In this document: in pieces, positions 48,301 to 57,959 of the stretch
Layout: every line of letters begins with the position of its first letter
How positions within the stretch are numbered: position 1 is the first letter of the stretch
Assembly (NCBI GenBank): GCA_903820085.1
Contig: CAIJGA010000021.1
Location: forward strand, 1-64,000
Length of the DNA: 64,000 nucleotides
Source: an uncultured Chlorobiaceae bacterium
Lineage (GTDB): Bacteria > Bacteroidota > Chlorobiia > Chlorobiales > Chlorobiaceae
Direction: 5' to 3'
Program-made: the position numbers and the translations under genes
Notes under the pieces: generated by a model
What the model saw: the letters and a program-made list of their open reading frames with translations, nothing else
Databases searched by the model: none
Told to the model about the DNA's origin: nothing

Positions 48301-51300
48301 TTCAGTATGGCATGAGCCAAGGCATCAGAGCGTTTGTTGATCATTTCAAAACTCTGCACACTATGTTCGGTGATCAATGCCGGACTTTTTGGATGGAGAG
48401 CGGTAATCTGCTTAAAAAGCTCTGGAAAGGTGCTGGCCGGCCAAGTGCGGAGCGGACCCTTCTGCCAGCACTCAAGCAGCTTTTTTTCTTCAGGAAGCAG
48501 CAACGGTGACGGAAGTGCCGAGTTGCCCGGGTTTTTGCTGAAAAACCGCATCCAGCCGATCAGCGTATCGAACCATGTCTGTGCGGTATCCCTTGTGTAC
48601 AATGCGGCATTGACATACCAGGTGATAACCAGCCCTCCATCAGCCATTCCTTCATGTACCAGTACCATATCCTGTGCCGGAGCATTGTGTCTTAATTCGT
48701 AGCTCGTAACGTCGGGTTCCGGAGGAGCCGAAGCGGCGCTGAAACAGGTCTTCGTTTCACCGGTTGCCGTGAGTGCCGGATTTTCCGTAACTGCAATATC
48801 AAAGAGCGGATATCGTCCCGGATGCGCAGAATGCTGTTGCTGCCGGCGAAAATCACGGTAGATGCGGGCAAAAGGGTATTTTGAGTGCTGAAGGGCTTCT
48901 GCCAGATGCTGCTGCATGCCCTGCAGCAGAGCATCTATTGTGGCTGACTCAGGCGAATGGCACGCAAGAGGGAGCATGTTGACAAAGTAACCGATGACGC
49001 GCATTTCTGCATCGGATTGCCGGACTGAGGCGGCTGTGCCAAGCAGAAAGCGGGTTCGACCTGTGCGGCGTCGCACTTCAAGTCCGAGGAGTGAGAGCAT
49101 CAGGGCGTGGAGTGTTGCCTTGTTTTTTTTTGCAAGGGATCGCAGCAGATTGGCTGTTGCTGGGTCGAGACTGGCACGGAAGCAATGACTTCCGGGAGAG
49201 GAAACGGAGCGCGAGTTTGGACGCAATTTGTCGAGAGGCCATTCATCAAGGGCATCAGGAGAGCTTTTGACCAGTTCGCTGAGGATTGACTGCCAGTATT
49301 TTGCATCAAGCTGTGCAGTTTTGCTTTCCAGATAGGCTGCTTCACGGGCTGCCGACCGGTCGAAATGGAAGTTCAGCGGAGCGAGAACAGCGCCTTTGAG
49401 GAGTGCCGAGAGCTCTTCGATGAGGACGGAAAGCGAAAGTCCGTCTCCGACAGCATGATGCATGACAAACCAGAAAATGGTCTGACTGCCTTCGGTTATT
49501 CCGGTCAATCCGGCACGCCATAGACCAGGTGTGCCCATGCAGAATGGTTCACTCTGGCGTCTGTTGCTCATGGAACGCGCCTCATCGAAAGAGGAGGCGA
49601 ACTGATATTCCAGCGTTGCATCAACATGCTCTGCAACAACCCGCCGCAGGATACCGGATTCGTCTTCGTAAAATCCTGTACGCAGGGCATCATGTCTATG
49701 GATTATTGTATGCCACGCCTCTTTCCAGCGTTCTGCTGATGGAACTTCGCCTTGCAGCAGAAGCGTCAGGGGAATATTGAAACCGCTGGTTTCGAATCCG
49801 GCCTGCTCGGCTGTCCAGAACTCACGCTGTCCTTCAGTTGCCAGATCAGAAAGGAGGTCATCGACACGGTCTCCGGTCTGCAGTTCACGAACTCTTTCAG
49901 AAAAACCCGCGAGAGTCGGTTCGGCAAAAAGTTCACGGGCGGGGACCTCGCGACCGAGTTTCTTTTCGAGACGATGGGCAACAGCAATCGCCAGCAGGCT
50001 ATGACCGCCCAGGGCAAAAAAATTGTCTTCGCGGTGTATAGGAGTTCGTTCCAACAGGTCGGCCCATATCCCGGCAATGCATTGCTCCAGCTCATCCTGT
50101 GGAGGAGTCAGCCCCGTGCTTGAGGGTTGAACATTCAGTAGCGCATGAAGAGCTGTCCGATCAACCTTTCCTGAAACCATCAATGGAATGGATGGAACCG
50201 AAATTACTCCGGACGGAATCATGTGGGAGGGCAGCCGTTCCATCAGGAAGGTTTTCCATTCTGCCATGTCAGGCATTTGCTCTTCCGGTTTGAGGCGGAC
50301 AACACCCCATAAACTCTTTGCTCCACCGTGCTGTTCGTCAAGCAGAACCACGGCCTGCGAGATTGCCGGGTGCCGGGTCAAAGCATATTCTATTTCGCCC
50401 AATTCGATCCGGATTCCGTTCATCTTCACCTGATCGTCAATACGGCCGATGATTTCAAGAGTTCCGTCTGCATGCCAGCGGCCAAGATCGCCGGTGCGGT
50501 AGCGACGGCCATGGGGGCTTTCCATGAAACTTGCCGCCGTGAGTTCGGGCCGGTTCAGATAACCCTGACTGATACCGACTCCTCCCAGCCAGATTTCTCC
50601 GGTTACTCCCGGCGCCAGGGCATGACCTTCATCATCGCAGATAGAGACGCTGGTATTCGGCAGCGGCCTGCCGGCAGTGAAAAATCGTTGTTCGTCAACG
50701 TTCAGGAGCCCCATTGTGCTGGTAATCGTATTCTCAGTGGGGCCGTAGGCGTTGAAATAGTTCAGATGAGGCGCGTATCTTTTCACATCTTCCGCAGCCG
50801 GAGCTTCGCCTCCTGTGACCAGGACACGCAGAGATGCGGGGAGTTTCACCCCTTCCAGGAGTCCGAGATAGGTCGGCGTAATGTCGGCCACGGTGATACG
50901 CATTTCCTGCAGGAAGTCAAGAAACCGTTTTGGCGACTCAATAATGTTTTTAGGTACAGGGCAGATTGCCGCGCCAGAGGCGAGCGGCACCCCGATGTCG
51001 GAAAGGGAAACGTCGAACGATGGGGATGCGAACAGAAGTGAGCGGTCATCGGCATGGAAATCCAGGATCCCGGCGGCGCCAAGCACCATGTTCACCAGGC
51101 TGTCGTGAGCAATCAAGGTGCCTTTCGGCTTGCCGGTGGAGCCTGACGTGTAAAGGATATAGGCGATATCGTCGGGTTGTCCGTCGCTAAGGGCTCTGTT
51201 TGAATATTGCTGCCGAAACGGTTCCGGCAATTCTTCCGGCCGCAGGGGGTCGGAAATGTTGCGGTCAAGCTCTTCGGGTACGGCAATGCCGTCAAGGACG

Positions 51301-54300
51301 ATGAGATGGGATGCTCCGCTGTCAGCGACCATAAAACGTATCCGTTCCGGGGGGAGTTCCATTGAGATCGGCAGATAGGCGGCGCCTGATTTCCAAATGC
51401 CCAATAGTGCAGCCGGAAGCTGCAATGACCGGCCGGTAAGCACAGCGACAACGCTGCCGCGGGCGGCTCCCCGCTGCAAAAGAGCGTGCGCAATGGCGTT
51501 GGCTTCCTCATCAAGAGAGCGGTAAGAGATTCTGCTGTCAGGCGTTATTACTGCAGCCCTGTCAGCCTGATCCGGCCGGTCAGCAATTCTTTCAAAGAGT
51601 TCGTGAAAACGAAGAGGCGGTCGTTCTACGATTTCACCCTGCTGCCATGAGGCAAGCATCCGTTTTTCTTCCGGCAGGAGATCCGGAAGCGGTTCTGCTG
51701 CATGTTCAGGTTTTTCTGCAAGCCAGTGAGCCCATCCCTTTAGAGATTCCAGCCAGAGCCGGGCTGTTTGCTCCGTGTAGATTGCTGCATTGACATGCCA
51801 TTGCAGAAGGAGTTCCCCACCTTCAAGGTTTTCGTGGATGAGTACCATGTCCTGACCTGGAGATGCGCAGGTGGATTCGTATCTTATGGGGCCTGTAGTC
51901 CTCTCTGCGCTTGTAAAGAAATGAGCGGTACCATCTTTGCGGCCTTCGGGATTTTCTGTTACGGCAATGTCGAAAAGGGGATAGCGCAGAGGATTGCGCA
52001 GTTCCGGACGTTTATTCCAGGATGCACGGTAAATATGGGAAAAGGGCAGGCGTGCATGCTGCAGTGCCTCGGCAAGGCTTTGTTGTGTTGATTGCAGAAG
52101 CTCACCGAACGTGCGTTGACGGAGAGGCTTCAGATGCAGCGGCAGCATGTTTACACCGTAGCCGATTATTTGTGAGTCGGATGCACTCTCCCTGACGGAG
52201 GCGGTGGTGCCGATCATGATATCGCTACGGGCGGCGCGTCGGCCTGCTTCCAGAGCCAGAAGCGTGAGTATCAGTGAATGGAGAGTCGAATGGTTAATAC
52301 GTGCAAGGTTTTTGAGACTCTCTGCCGTCCGGCCGTCCAGCATCAGTTCAAAACGATGACTCCCGGATTCGCTCCTCGATGAACGGGCCATGTCAAGAGG
52401 CCATTCCTCAAAGGCTGAATCCGGCACCCGGTTCAGCAGGCTTTCCCAGTAGCGGCCGTCATGCTGAGCTTCATTGGAGGCAAAGTATGCGTGCTCGCGT
52501 GAAGCAAATACCATTCCGCCAGTATAGAGAGGGGAGAGCGCCCTTCCGTCAAGCAGAATGGCAAGTTCATTGAAAAGTGTTCCGATTGATTGTCCGTCAC
52601 CAATCGAATGATGAAGGGCAAGCCAGAAAAAACGTTTTTTTTCCTTTTCAGCATCCACGATACCTGCCCGCCAGAGCGGTGCTGCACGCATCGAGAGGGA
52701 GGTGAACTGGCGTTCCCTTATCAAGGCAATGGCATCGACAGTAGAGTACGCAACTGTCGATTCAAGCGTCCAGTCGATTTCCAGCGCTAACCGCCGTCTC
52801 AACAGGCCGGATTCATCATCTTCAAAAAAGGTGCGTAAACCCGCATGGCGCTTTACAAGGATGCCCAATGCTTTTTGCAGGCGATCAGCAGTCACCTCTT
52901 GATTGATGAGATAGTGTACCGGAATAATGAAGTTTCGGGTGTCAAGTCCGGCCGACTCGGCAATCCAGAACTCTTTTTCTCCTTCTGAGGCAAGATCAGT
53001 TTCCTGCTCAATGGTTTCCTGAAGGGATATGTCGGCCAAAGAACGGATTTTTTCAACAAATGCGGAGAGTGTCGGAGCTGCGAAGAGCGTGCGGGCCGAT
53101 ACCGGTTGACGAAGAGCTTCGCTGGTAAGATGTGCCAGTGTTACGGCGAGCAGACTGTTGCCTCCGAGAGCGAAAAAATTGTCGTTGCGCTCAACAGTGT
53201 GGCCGAGCACATCAGCCCAAATGTCGGCAACCCGCTTTTCAAGCGGATTCAGGGGCATCTGGCGGTCGGTGTTTTTCTGCAGCTCCTTCGCATGGTTGAC
53301 CAGTACCTCCCGGTCAACTTTTCCTGAAGGGGTAAGAGGAATTACTGCAACCGGCATAATGGATGCCGGAACCATGTGCAGAGAGAGGTGCCGGGTAAGA
53401 AACTCCAGAAGATGAGCATGGGAAAACGAAGCCATGTTTTCGGGTTGAACAAAAGCCCTGAGTACCTTGACTCCGTTCTGAAGCTCATCGGCAAGCACTG
53501 CGGCATTGACAACGGAAGGATGATTGCAGAGCATCTGTTCAATTTCACCCAGTTCAACGCGCTGACCGTTCAACTTGATCTGCTGATCGATTCGTCCGCT
53601 GATCTCGACTTGCCCCTCTGCATTCCAGCGTCCATAGTCTCCTGATCGGTAGAAAAGAGCTTCAGGTGTATCAACAAAGTGTCGGGCACTCTGTTCAGGC
53701 TGGTTGAGATATCCGCGTGCAATTCCCATCCCGCCGAGCCAGAGTTCCCCCTGAACGCAGGGCGGGAGGAGTGAACCGTCATCACGGCGGATTGAAATTC
53801 TTATGTTGGGCAGTGGAGTGCCTGCATGCAGGGGCTTTTCAGGATTGTGATCACTACCTATGAGTCCCACTGAAACCACGATGGTCGCTTCGGTAGGACC
53901 ATAAACGTTCCAGAATGCAAGCCGGTGGGCGTAGAGGCTGACATCGTGATGGTTCGGCGCTTCTCCTCCCGTGAGCAGAATGCGCAACCCCTCGAATGGA
54001 AGTTTTTCGCTGACTCTCAGGTATGATGGCGTATGGAAAGCGATGGTGACACCGAGTTCATGGTAGTATGGCTTCATCTGCCAGGGGTCTTCCCGAAGGG
54101 AGGGCGATATCGGTATCAGGGTGATCCCGTTCAAGAACCCATGACCGAGCTCCCAGAGGGAGGCATCAAAACTGATGGTCGAAACTAGGGCCATACGGTC
54201 ACTATCACGAAGCCCTATTCTTTCTGCAACTCCAAGTATTGTATTGATATAGGCTGCATGTGTTACAGGAACTCCCTTTGGAGTGCCTGTCGAGCCCGAT

Positions 54301-57300
54301 GTATAGATGATGTAGGCGATGTCATCCGTTGAGCCATCGATCTCCGGACGGTGCACGGACTCGGAACACTCTTCCGGAAAGATGATGGTCTCCACTTCGC
54401 TGCACAGAAGCCGGGGAGGCGTGAGCCTGTCAAGGACGATAAGGTGTTTTGCTTCGGCATCTTTAGCCATTGAGGCCAGTCGAGTTGGCGGGATATCGAA
54501 GGCAAGGGGCAGGTAGGCTCCTCCTGCTTTCCATATTGCGAGCACTGTGGCCGGAAGATTTTCGGGGCCTGAAGCAAGCACTCCAACGGTCGTTCCGCGA
54601 ACAACTCCTCGATCTATAAGGCAGGCCGCAATGCCGTTTGCCAGTGAATCGATTTCGCTAAAGGTTGCGGAGTGCTCCCGGCTGATGAGTGCAGGCCGGT
54701 CAGGATGCCGGTCAGCGAGCGCTTCGAACATTTCGTGGCTGCGCTGATCGGGGCGCAGCTCTTTTTTCCCCTGTTCCCATTTCTGAAGAAGCTCCATTTC
54801 AGAGGGAAGCAACGGAGGAAGAGGCTGATGGATTCTTTCAGGTTCTTCGGCCAGCCATCGAGCCCATGCGGCGAATGAAGAGAGCCATGCGCGGGCACTC
54901 TCGATTGAACAGACATCGGAATTCCAGCTTAAAAGCAAATTCAACCCTCCGCTGCTGTCAGAAGAGGGCTCATGGCTGAATGAAAGATCGAGACCGGCAG
55001 CAGGGTGCTCAAGTTCTCCGGAAAGTGAAAGAGGCTCCAAAGTGAGCTGGCTCTGCGGGTCACTGATGGTCCGGGAAGGAATGGCTGTAAGGGCAATGTC
55101 GAAAAGTGACGTGCGGGCTCGTGGGCGAAGGTCGGGATGGCGTTGCCGGAACTCTCGGTAGAGCATCCCTGAAGGATATGCTGCATGTTCAACCGTTTCG
55201 GTAAGAGCTGACTGGGTGTTGCGCAGATGCTCCGAGAAGGGGAGGTCACCATCCTTCAACAGAATAACGGGAAGAAGGTTGACGAAATGTCCGACAGCAT
55301 GTTCTCCTCCTGCAGGGCGAATGGTTATGCCGCTTCCGATCATAATATCACGTAGTCCGCAGCGTCGTCGGATTTCTGATGCAAGAATGGCAAGCAGCAG
55401 AGCGTGCAGTCCGATTCCACAGCTTTTTGCAAGCAGGCCAAGTTTCTGAACCGTCCCGCCGTCAAGTTGCTCGACAAGCGGCTCAGAACCTTCTTTACCG
55501 GGCAATGACGGGCGCTGGCGGTCCATTACATATTCGCTGAAGGCTCCGCTTCCGCGAGCAGCTAAAGTGTCAAAGGATCTCATCCAGAACCTGCGGTCAT
55601 GTTCGGCCCGTTTGGAATTGAGGTAGTGCTGTTCGGCGCTGCTGGCCATGGCGACGCCGTTTGGTGCCGGCGGCAATTGCCTGCCGCCAAGCAGGGCAAG
55701 CAGATCATCCTGTATCAGTCGGGCCGATGTCCCGTCCACGAGGGAGTGATGGAGCACAAACCAGAACAGTGTTTCATTTCCCTCATCAATTCGGATAATG
55801 CCTGCCCTGGCAAGTGGCGGATCTGTAAGCAGAAACTTTTCGTTTCCCCAGTGTCCGGCTAAGTTGCGGGCTTCCTCCATTGAAGCGCAATGATCTATGC
55901 GCAGAGCTGCATGGCGGGAGAGCTCACCGGAAGAAACACTCTTCCATCGAATCCTGTTTTTTTCGTCTGCATAAAACGCTGTGCGCAGTGCGGCATGGCG
56001 ATCCAGCAGGCTGGTCCAGGCTGATTGCCATGCAACTGGAGAATACGGCTTGCCGTGAACACGCAGAAAACGCACAATGTGGGCCGCCGCCGGAGCCAGA
56101 CCGATTTCCGAAGCGATCCAGAAATCCTCCTGATCGACCGTTGCAATATTTGAAACAGAAAAATTACTGTCCAGGCGGGAGTCACTCTCCTGCTCAATTG
56201 ACGCGATATGATGGGCAAGCGCTTTCACGTTCAGCGCACTCAGCACCATCTGCACCGGTACATTATAGCCAAGCAGATGCAATCGCTGGCTTACCGCAAT
56301 GGCAAGCAGACTGGTTCCTCCTGCGGCGAAGAAGTTTTGCTCCCTCATGATCGGGCGGATATCAAGGAGCTCTTCCCATATGGCAGCTATTGCCAGCTCA
56401 AGCGGGCCCTCTGGAGGAGTTGAATCACCCTGTTCAATTTCGCCGTTATTGAAGAGCTCTTCTGCAATCGCCTGAAGGGCCTTTTGATCAGCCTTGCCTG
56501 CAGAATTTAGCGGTATCTTATCCAGCACGGCAAAATGGGCCGGAATCATGTATGAGGGGAGCCTCTTCTGAAGAAATTCATACCAGTTTACCGCTTCGTT
56601 TGCTTTTGCATCCTGATACTCCACAAACGCAAAAATACGGCCTTTAAGGTGCACAGCCTTTGCTGTTTTTACGCCGGGATGCCGCTGCAGCGTCAGCTCA
56701 ATCTCATCAAGAGAGACGGCCTGCCCGGAAATTTTGATCGCATTGTCTGATCGGCCAAGTGTTTCAAGCTCATCATTGCGGTTCCATCTGGCGAGGTCAT
56801 GAGAGCGGAACGCACGTCCATAACGAGTTTTAACAAAATACTCTGCATTGAGTTCAGGCTGTTTGAGATACCCTGGAGAAACGCCGGTTCCAATAACATG
56901 AACCTCTCCGATCTCACCTTTAGGCACCTCATTGCCTTCTGCATCAAGCAGATAGACCTCAGTATTGGCAAACGGCCTGCCGCTCAGAATGGGGCCCTGC
57001 TCATCGGGATCGACATGATGCATGCAGATCGTGCCGCAGACCTCCGTAGCTCCGTAGATATTCCAATAGTCGACATGCCGTGCGTAATGTCGTGCGTCAT
57101 CGGCGTTCGGCAGCTCGCCGGCAGTAATGATGCAGCGAAGTCCTTTCGGTACTGCTCCATTCAGCAGATGAAGGTATGATGGTGTAAAAAACGCGATTGA
57201 GACCTTATGGCGGCTCATCAGTTCAAGCAGGCGGTCAGGATTGTAAATTGTTGACAGCGTTACCGGTACAAAGGCTGAACCGGAAATAAGGGGAATGCAG

Positions 57301-57953
57301 AGTGTGCGAAAACCAAGGATAAAAACCGGCGAAGAGGAGAGTAAAATGCGATCCTTGCTGGTGATGCCTTGTGCTTCAATATGACCGACTCCCATATTGA
57401 TGCATGCGGCATGTGTCAAGGGAACACCTTTCGGAGTGCTTGAAGAACCTGAGGTGAACAGAATGGCCGCAAGAGTTGTCAGGCGGCTGTTTTTTTTGTC
57501 AACGACGTCTGTTGCACCGGTGCCCGATGCCGGCAATTCCTCGGGTCGGATGACGGCATCGCTCAGTTTGCCGCATCCATTGCTTAAAAGGCTCTTACTG
57601 AGTGCAGGTGGAATTTCTATGCCGTCAAGAACAATCAGGCGACGAATCCCTGCCTGCTCAGCCATGTTTGCCAGGCGGTCGGCTGGAAGGTCTGCGGCCA
57701 TGGGTACATAGACACCGCCGGCTTTCAGTATGGCAAGAAAAGCTGCGGGCAGATCAGCCGATCGTTCCGTGAGAACGCCGACTGATTCTTCGATCTTGAT
57801 GCCCCTGCTTTGAAGTTCAAGGGCCAGTCTTTCGGAAGCTACATCCAGTTCTGCATAGGTAATGAGAACATCATCTGTAATAATCGCGGGAGCGGAGGGA
57901 TGCCTTCTCGCTGATAATTTGAAACAGTCATGTATTTTCTGCTGATACTGCAT
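45396..57953 (-). CDS. giant NRPS, (A-T-C)x3-A-T-reductase
   Basis: The 4185 residues make A1 (core near 169), T1 (545), C1 (HHSLVDG near 735), A2 (1218), T2 (1598), C2 (HHSIGDG near 1782), A3 (2268), T3 (2650), C3 (HHAVGDG near 2832), A4 (3324), T4 (3715) and a thioester reductase (NAD(P)-binding TGATGYLG near 3820, YxxxK near 3983). A1 has Ile where Asp235 binds the amino group, SGSSSTPKG at A3 and YGATE at A5, so a non-amino-acid starter is plausible. Other codes read by eye: A2 DAWFLGVIVK (Leu-like), A3 DVSDVGAITK, A4 DLSTMVGAAK (both unassigned). Expected release is as an aldehyde or alcohol. The three C domains share a distinctive opening ('EFWxAExAG'), suggesting module duplication. 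Confidence 0.95.
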   Translation of the reverse strand: MQYQQKIHDCFKLSARRHPSAPAIITDDVLITYAELDVASERLALELQSRGIKIEESVGVLTERSADLPAAFLAILKAGGVYVPMAADLPADRLANMAEQAGIRRLIVLDGIEIPPALSKSLLSNGCGKLSDAVIRPEELPASGTGATDVVDKKNSRLTTLAAILFTSGSSSTPKGVPLTHAACINMGVGHIEAQGITSKDRILLSSSPVFILGFRTLCIPLISGSAFVPVTLSTIYNPDRLLELMSRHKVSIAFFTPSYLHLLNGAVPKGLRCIITAGELPNADDARHYARHVDYWNIYGATEVCGTICMHHVDPDEQGPILSGRPFANTEVYLLDAEGNEVPKGEIGEVHVIGTGVSPGYLKQPELNAEYFVKTRYGRAFRSHDLARWNRNDELETLGRSDNAIKISGQAVSLDEIELTLQRHPGVKTAKAVHLKGRIFAFVEYQDAKANEAVNWYEFLQKRLPSYMIPAHFAVLDKIPLNSAGKADQKALQAIAEELFNNGEIEQGDSTPPEGPLELAIAAIWEELLDIRPIMREQNFFAAGGTSLLAIAVSQRLHLLGYNVPVQMVLSALNVKALAHHIASIEQESDSRLDSNFSVSNIATVDQEDFWIASEIGLAPAAAHIVRFLRVHGKPYSPVAWQSAWTSLLDRHAALRTAFYADEKNRIRWKSVSSGELSRHAALRIDHCASMEEARNLAGHWGNEKFLLTDPPLARAGIIRIDEGNETLFWFVLHHSLVDGTSARLIQDDLLALLGGRQLPPAPNGVAMASSAEQHYLNSKRAEHDRRFWMRSFDTLAARGSGAFSEYVMDRQRPSLPGKEGSEPLVEQLDGGTVQKLGLLAKSCGIGLHALLLAILASEIRRRCGLRDIMIGSGITIRPAGGEHAVGHFVNLLPVILLKDGDLPFSEHLRNTQSALTETVEHAAYPSGMLYREFRQRHPDLRPRARTSLFDIALTAIPSRTISDPQSQLTLEPLSLSGELEHPAAGLDLSFSHEPSSDSSGGLNLLLSWNSDVCSIESARAWLSSFAAWARWLAEEPERIHQPLPPLLPSEMELLQKWEQGKKELRPDQRSHEMFEALADRHPDRPALISREHSATFSEIDSLANGIAACLIDRGVVRGTTVGVLASGPENLPATVLAIWKAGGAYLPLAFDIPPTRLASMAKDAEAKHLIVLDRLTPPRLLCSEVETIIFPEECSESVHRPEIDGSTDDIAYIIYTSGSTGTPKGVPVTHAAYINTILGVAERIGLRDSDRMALVSTISFDASLWELGHGFLNGITLIPISPSLREDPWQMKPYYHELGVTIAFHTPSYLRVSEKLPFEGLRILLTGGEAPNHHDVSLYAHRLAFWNVYGPTEATIVVSVGLIGSDHNPEKPLHAGTPLPNIRISIRRDDGSLLPPCVQGELWLGGMGIARGYLNQPEQSARHFVDTPEALFYRSGDYGRWNAEGQVEISGRIDQQIKLNGQRVELGEIEQMLCNHPSVVNAAVLADELQNGVKVLRAFVQPENMASFSHAHLLEFLTRHLSLHMVPASIMPVAVIPLTPSGKVDREVLVNHAKELQKNTDRQMPLNPLEKRVADIWADVLGHTVERNDNFFALGGNSLLAVTLAHLTSEALRQPVSARTLFAAPTLSAFVEKIRSLADISLQETIEQETDLASEGEKEFWIAESAGLDTRNFIIPVHYLINQEVTADRLQKALGILVKRHAGLRTFFEDDESGLLRRRLALEIDWTLESTVAYSTVDAIALIRERQFTSLSMRAAPLWRAGIVDAEKEKKRFFWLALHHSIGDGQSIGTLFNELAILLDGRALSPLYTGGMVFASREHAYFASNEAQHDGRYWESLLNRVPDSAFEEWPLDMARSSRSESGSHRFELMLDGRTAESLKNLARINHSTLHSLILTLLALEAGRRAARSDIMIGTTASVRESASDSQIIGYGVNMLPLHLKPLRQRTFGELLQSTQQSLAEALQHARLPFSHIYRASWNKRPELRNPLRYPLFDIAVTENPEGRKDGTAHFFTSAERTTGPIRYESTCASPGQDMVLIHENLEGGELLLQWHVNAAIYTEQTARLWLESLKGWAHWLAEKPEHAAEPLPDLLPEEKRMLASWQQGEIVERPPLRFHELFERIADRPDQADRAAVITPDSRISYRSLDEEANAIAHALLQRGAARGSVVAVLTGRSLQLPAALLGIWKSGAAYLPISMELPPERIRFMVADSGASHLIVLDGIAVPEELDRNISDPLRPEELPEPFRQQYSNRALSDGQPDDIAYILYTSGSTGKPKGTLIAHDSLVNMVLGAAGILDFHADDRSLLFASPSFDVSLSDIGVPLASGAAICPVPKNIIESPKRFLDFLQEMRITVADITPTYLGLLEGVKLPASLRVLVTGGEAPAAEDVKRYAPHLNYFNAYGPTENTITSTMGLLNVDEQRFFTAGRPLPNTSVSICDDEGHALAPGVTGEIWLGGVGISQGYLNRPELTAASFMESPHGRRYRTGDLGRWHADGTLEIIGRIDDQVKMNGIRIELGEIEYALTRHPAISQAVVLLDEQHGGAKSLWGVVRLKPEEQMPDMAEWKTFLMERLPSHMIPSGVISVPSIPLMVSGKVDRTALHALLNVQPSSTGLTPPQDELEQCIAGIWADLLERTPIHREDNFFALGGHSLLAIAVAHRLEKKLGREVPARELFAEPTLAGFSERVRELQTGDRVDDLLSDLATEGQREFWTAEQAGFETSGFNIPLTLLLQGEVPSAERWKEAWHTIIHRHDALRTGFYEDESGILRRVVAEHVDATLEYQFASSFDEARSMSNRRQSEPFCMGTPGLWRAGLTGITEGSQTIFWFVMHHAVGDGLSLSVLIEELSALLKGAVLAPLNFHFDRSAAREAAYLESKTAQLDAKYWQSILSELVKSSPDALDEWPLDKLRPNSRSVSSPGSHCFRASLDPATANLLRSLAKKNKATLHALMLSLLGLEVRRRTGRTRFLLGTAASVRQSDAEMRVIGYFVNMLPLACHSPESATIDALLQGMQQHLAEALQHSKYPFARIYRDFRRQQQHSAHPGRYPLFDIAVTENPALTATGETKTCFSAASAPPEPDVTSYELRHNAPAQDMVLVHEGMADGGLVITWYVNAALYTRDTAQTWFDTLIGWMRFFSKNPGNSALPSPLLLPEEKKLLECWQKGPLRTWPASTFPELFKQITALHPKSPALITEHSVQSFEMINKRSDALAHAILKLDVQRGETVGILTERSVSLAETVLAVWKAGACYLPLTADLPAERLAFMARDCALRCIIALDALAVPPQLLSIGINILRPEKLLTDADDATVIDTAITPDDPAYIIYTSGSTGLPKGVALSHKGLLNLGLGEAEIFGLRNNDRVMQISSPSFDLWISDLVITWSSGAALVPVTREQMNDISGMQMLIRRRGVTIATMSPSYLRLFEQAEFPTLRLIMTVGEPPDADDFRYYAARLLYMNGYGPTENTAASSVGRILHDTEQIHAGRPLANSTMYVVDKNGQPCPPGVTGEILVGGPGVAIGYLNRPDLTLAAFVYRNGERLYRTGDLGRWLRTGNLQILGRSDTQVKLRGQRVELGEIEHRLASWPGMQQAVAIVETQPDQSQILRSFVTMNAGTAMPEYQEWVSYLSATLPSYMVPASIVRLPSIPLTAAGKVDRQALLQTLDETESSPFQATSDTNGYSLRTPPQNTIEKRISHVWSEQLKKNLVSREDHFFELGGDSLNAIAVVNRLGREFDCKVNNLYEHPVLSDFALFCHPRPDHLRDLLGKLCTQYSNGDSILQGEEHERENALQAQRVLYEARIRSEQNRDLLRRRSRCHILLTGATGYLGSYLLRELLADNSMHVTVPVRTKENLDGRARLERVLSGYFGTDAAQSMLDNPRLTVLSSDLRHPQLLLSPGEYGKLAETIDAIYHCAANVNHIGHYRDFLADNVSATRHLLTLATQQKTTATDFHFISTLSVSASALPGDFKLFTEYDSPPQVPDDNYYIRTKQEAERLVMAYRTELQNSTIYRVGNISFASEGSQLQQNIQDNAFFRQLAAFMRLGVVPADQPASLCHVDLVARSIIALSSRESLTNEIHHIETSRRDSLATLIRSANGMKNSIRACSFKEFLKRLRDAVDEPEMESAVAETVENYALQSGSSVMTRRQRVAIASDRTQRLLDHFGIIWPPIPQEGVNALLNMVMRVNSR

Positions 57954-57959
57954 GCGATT

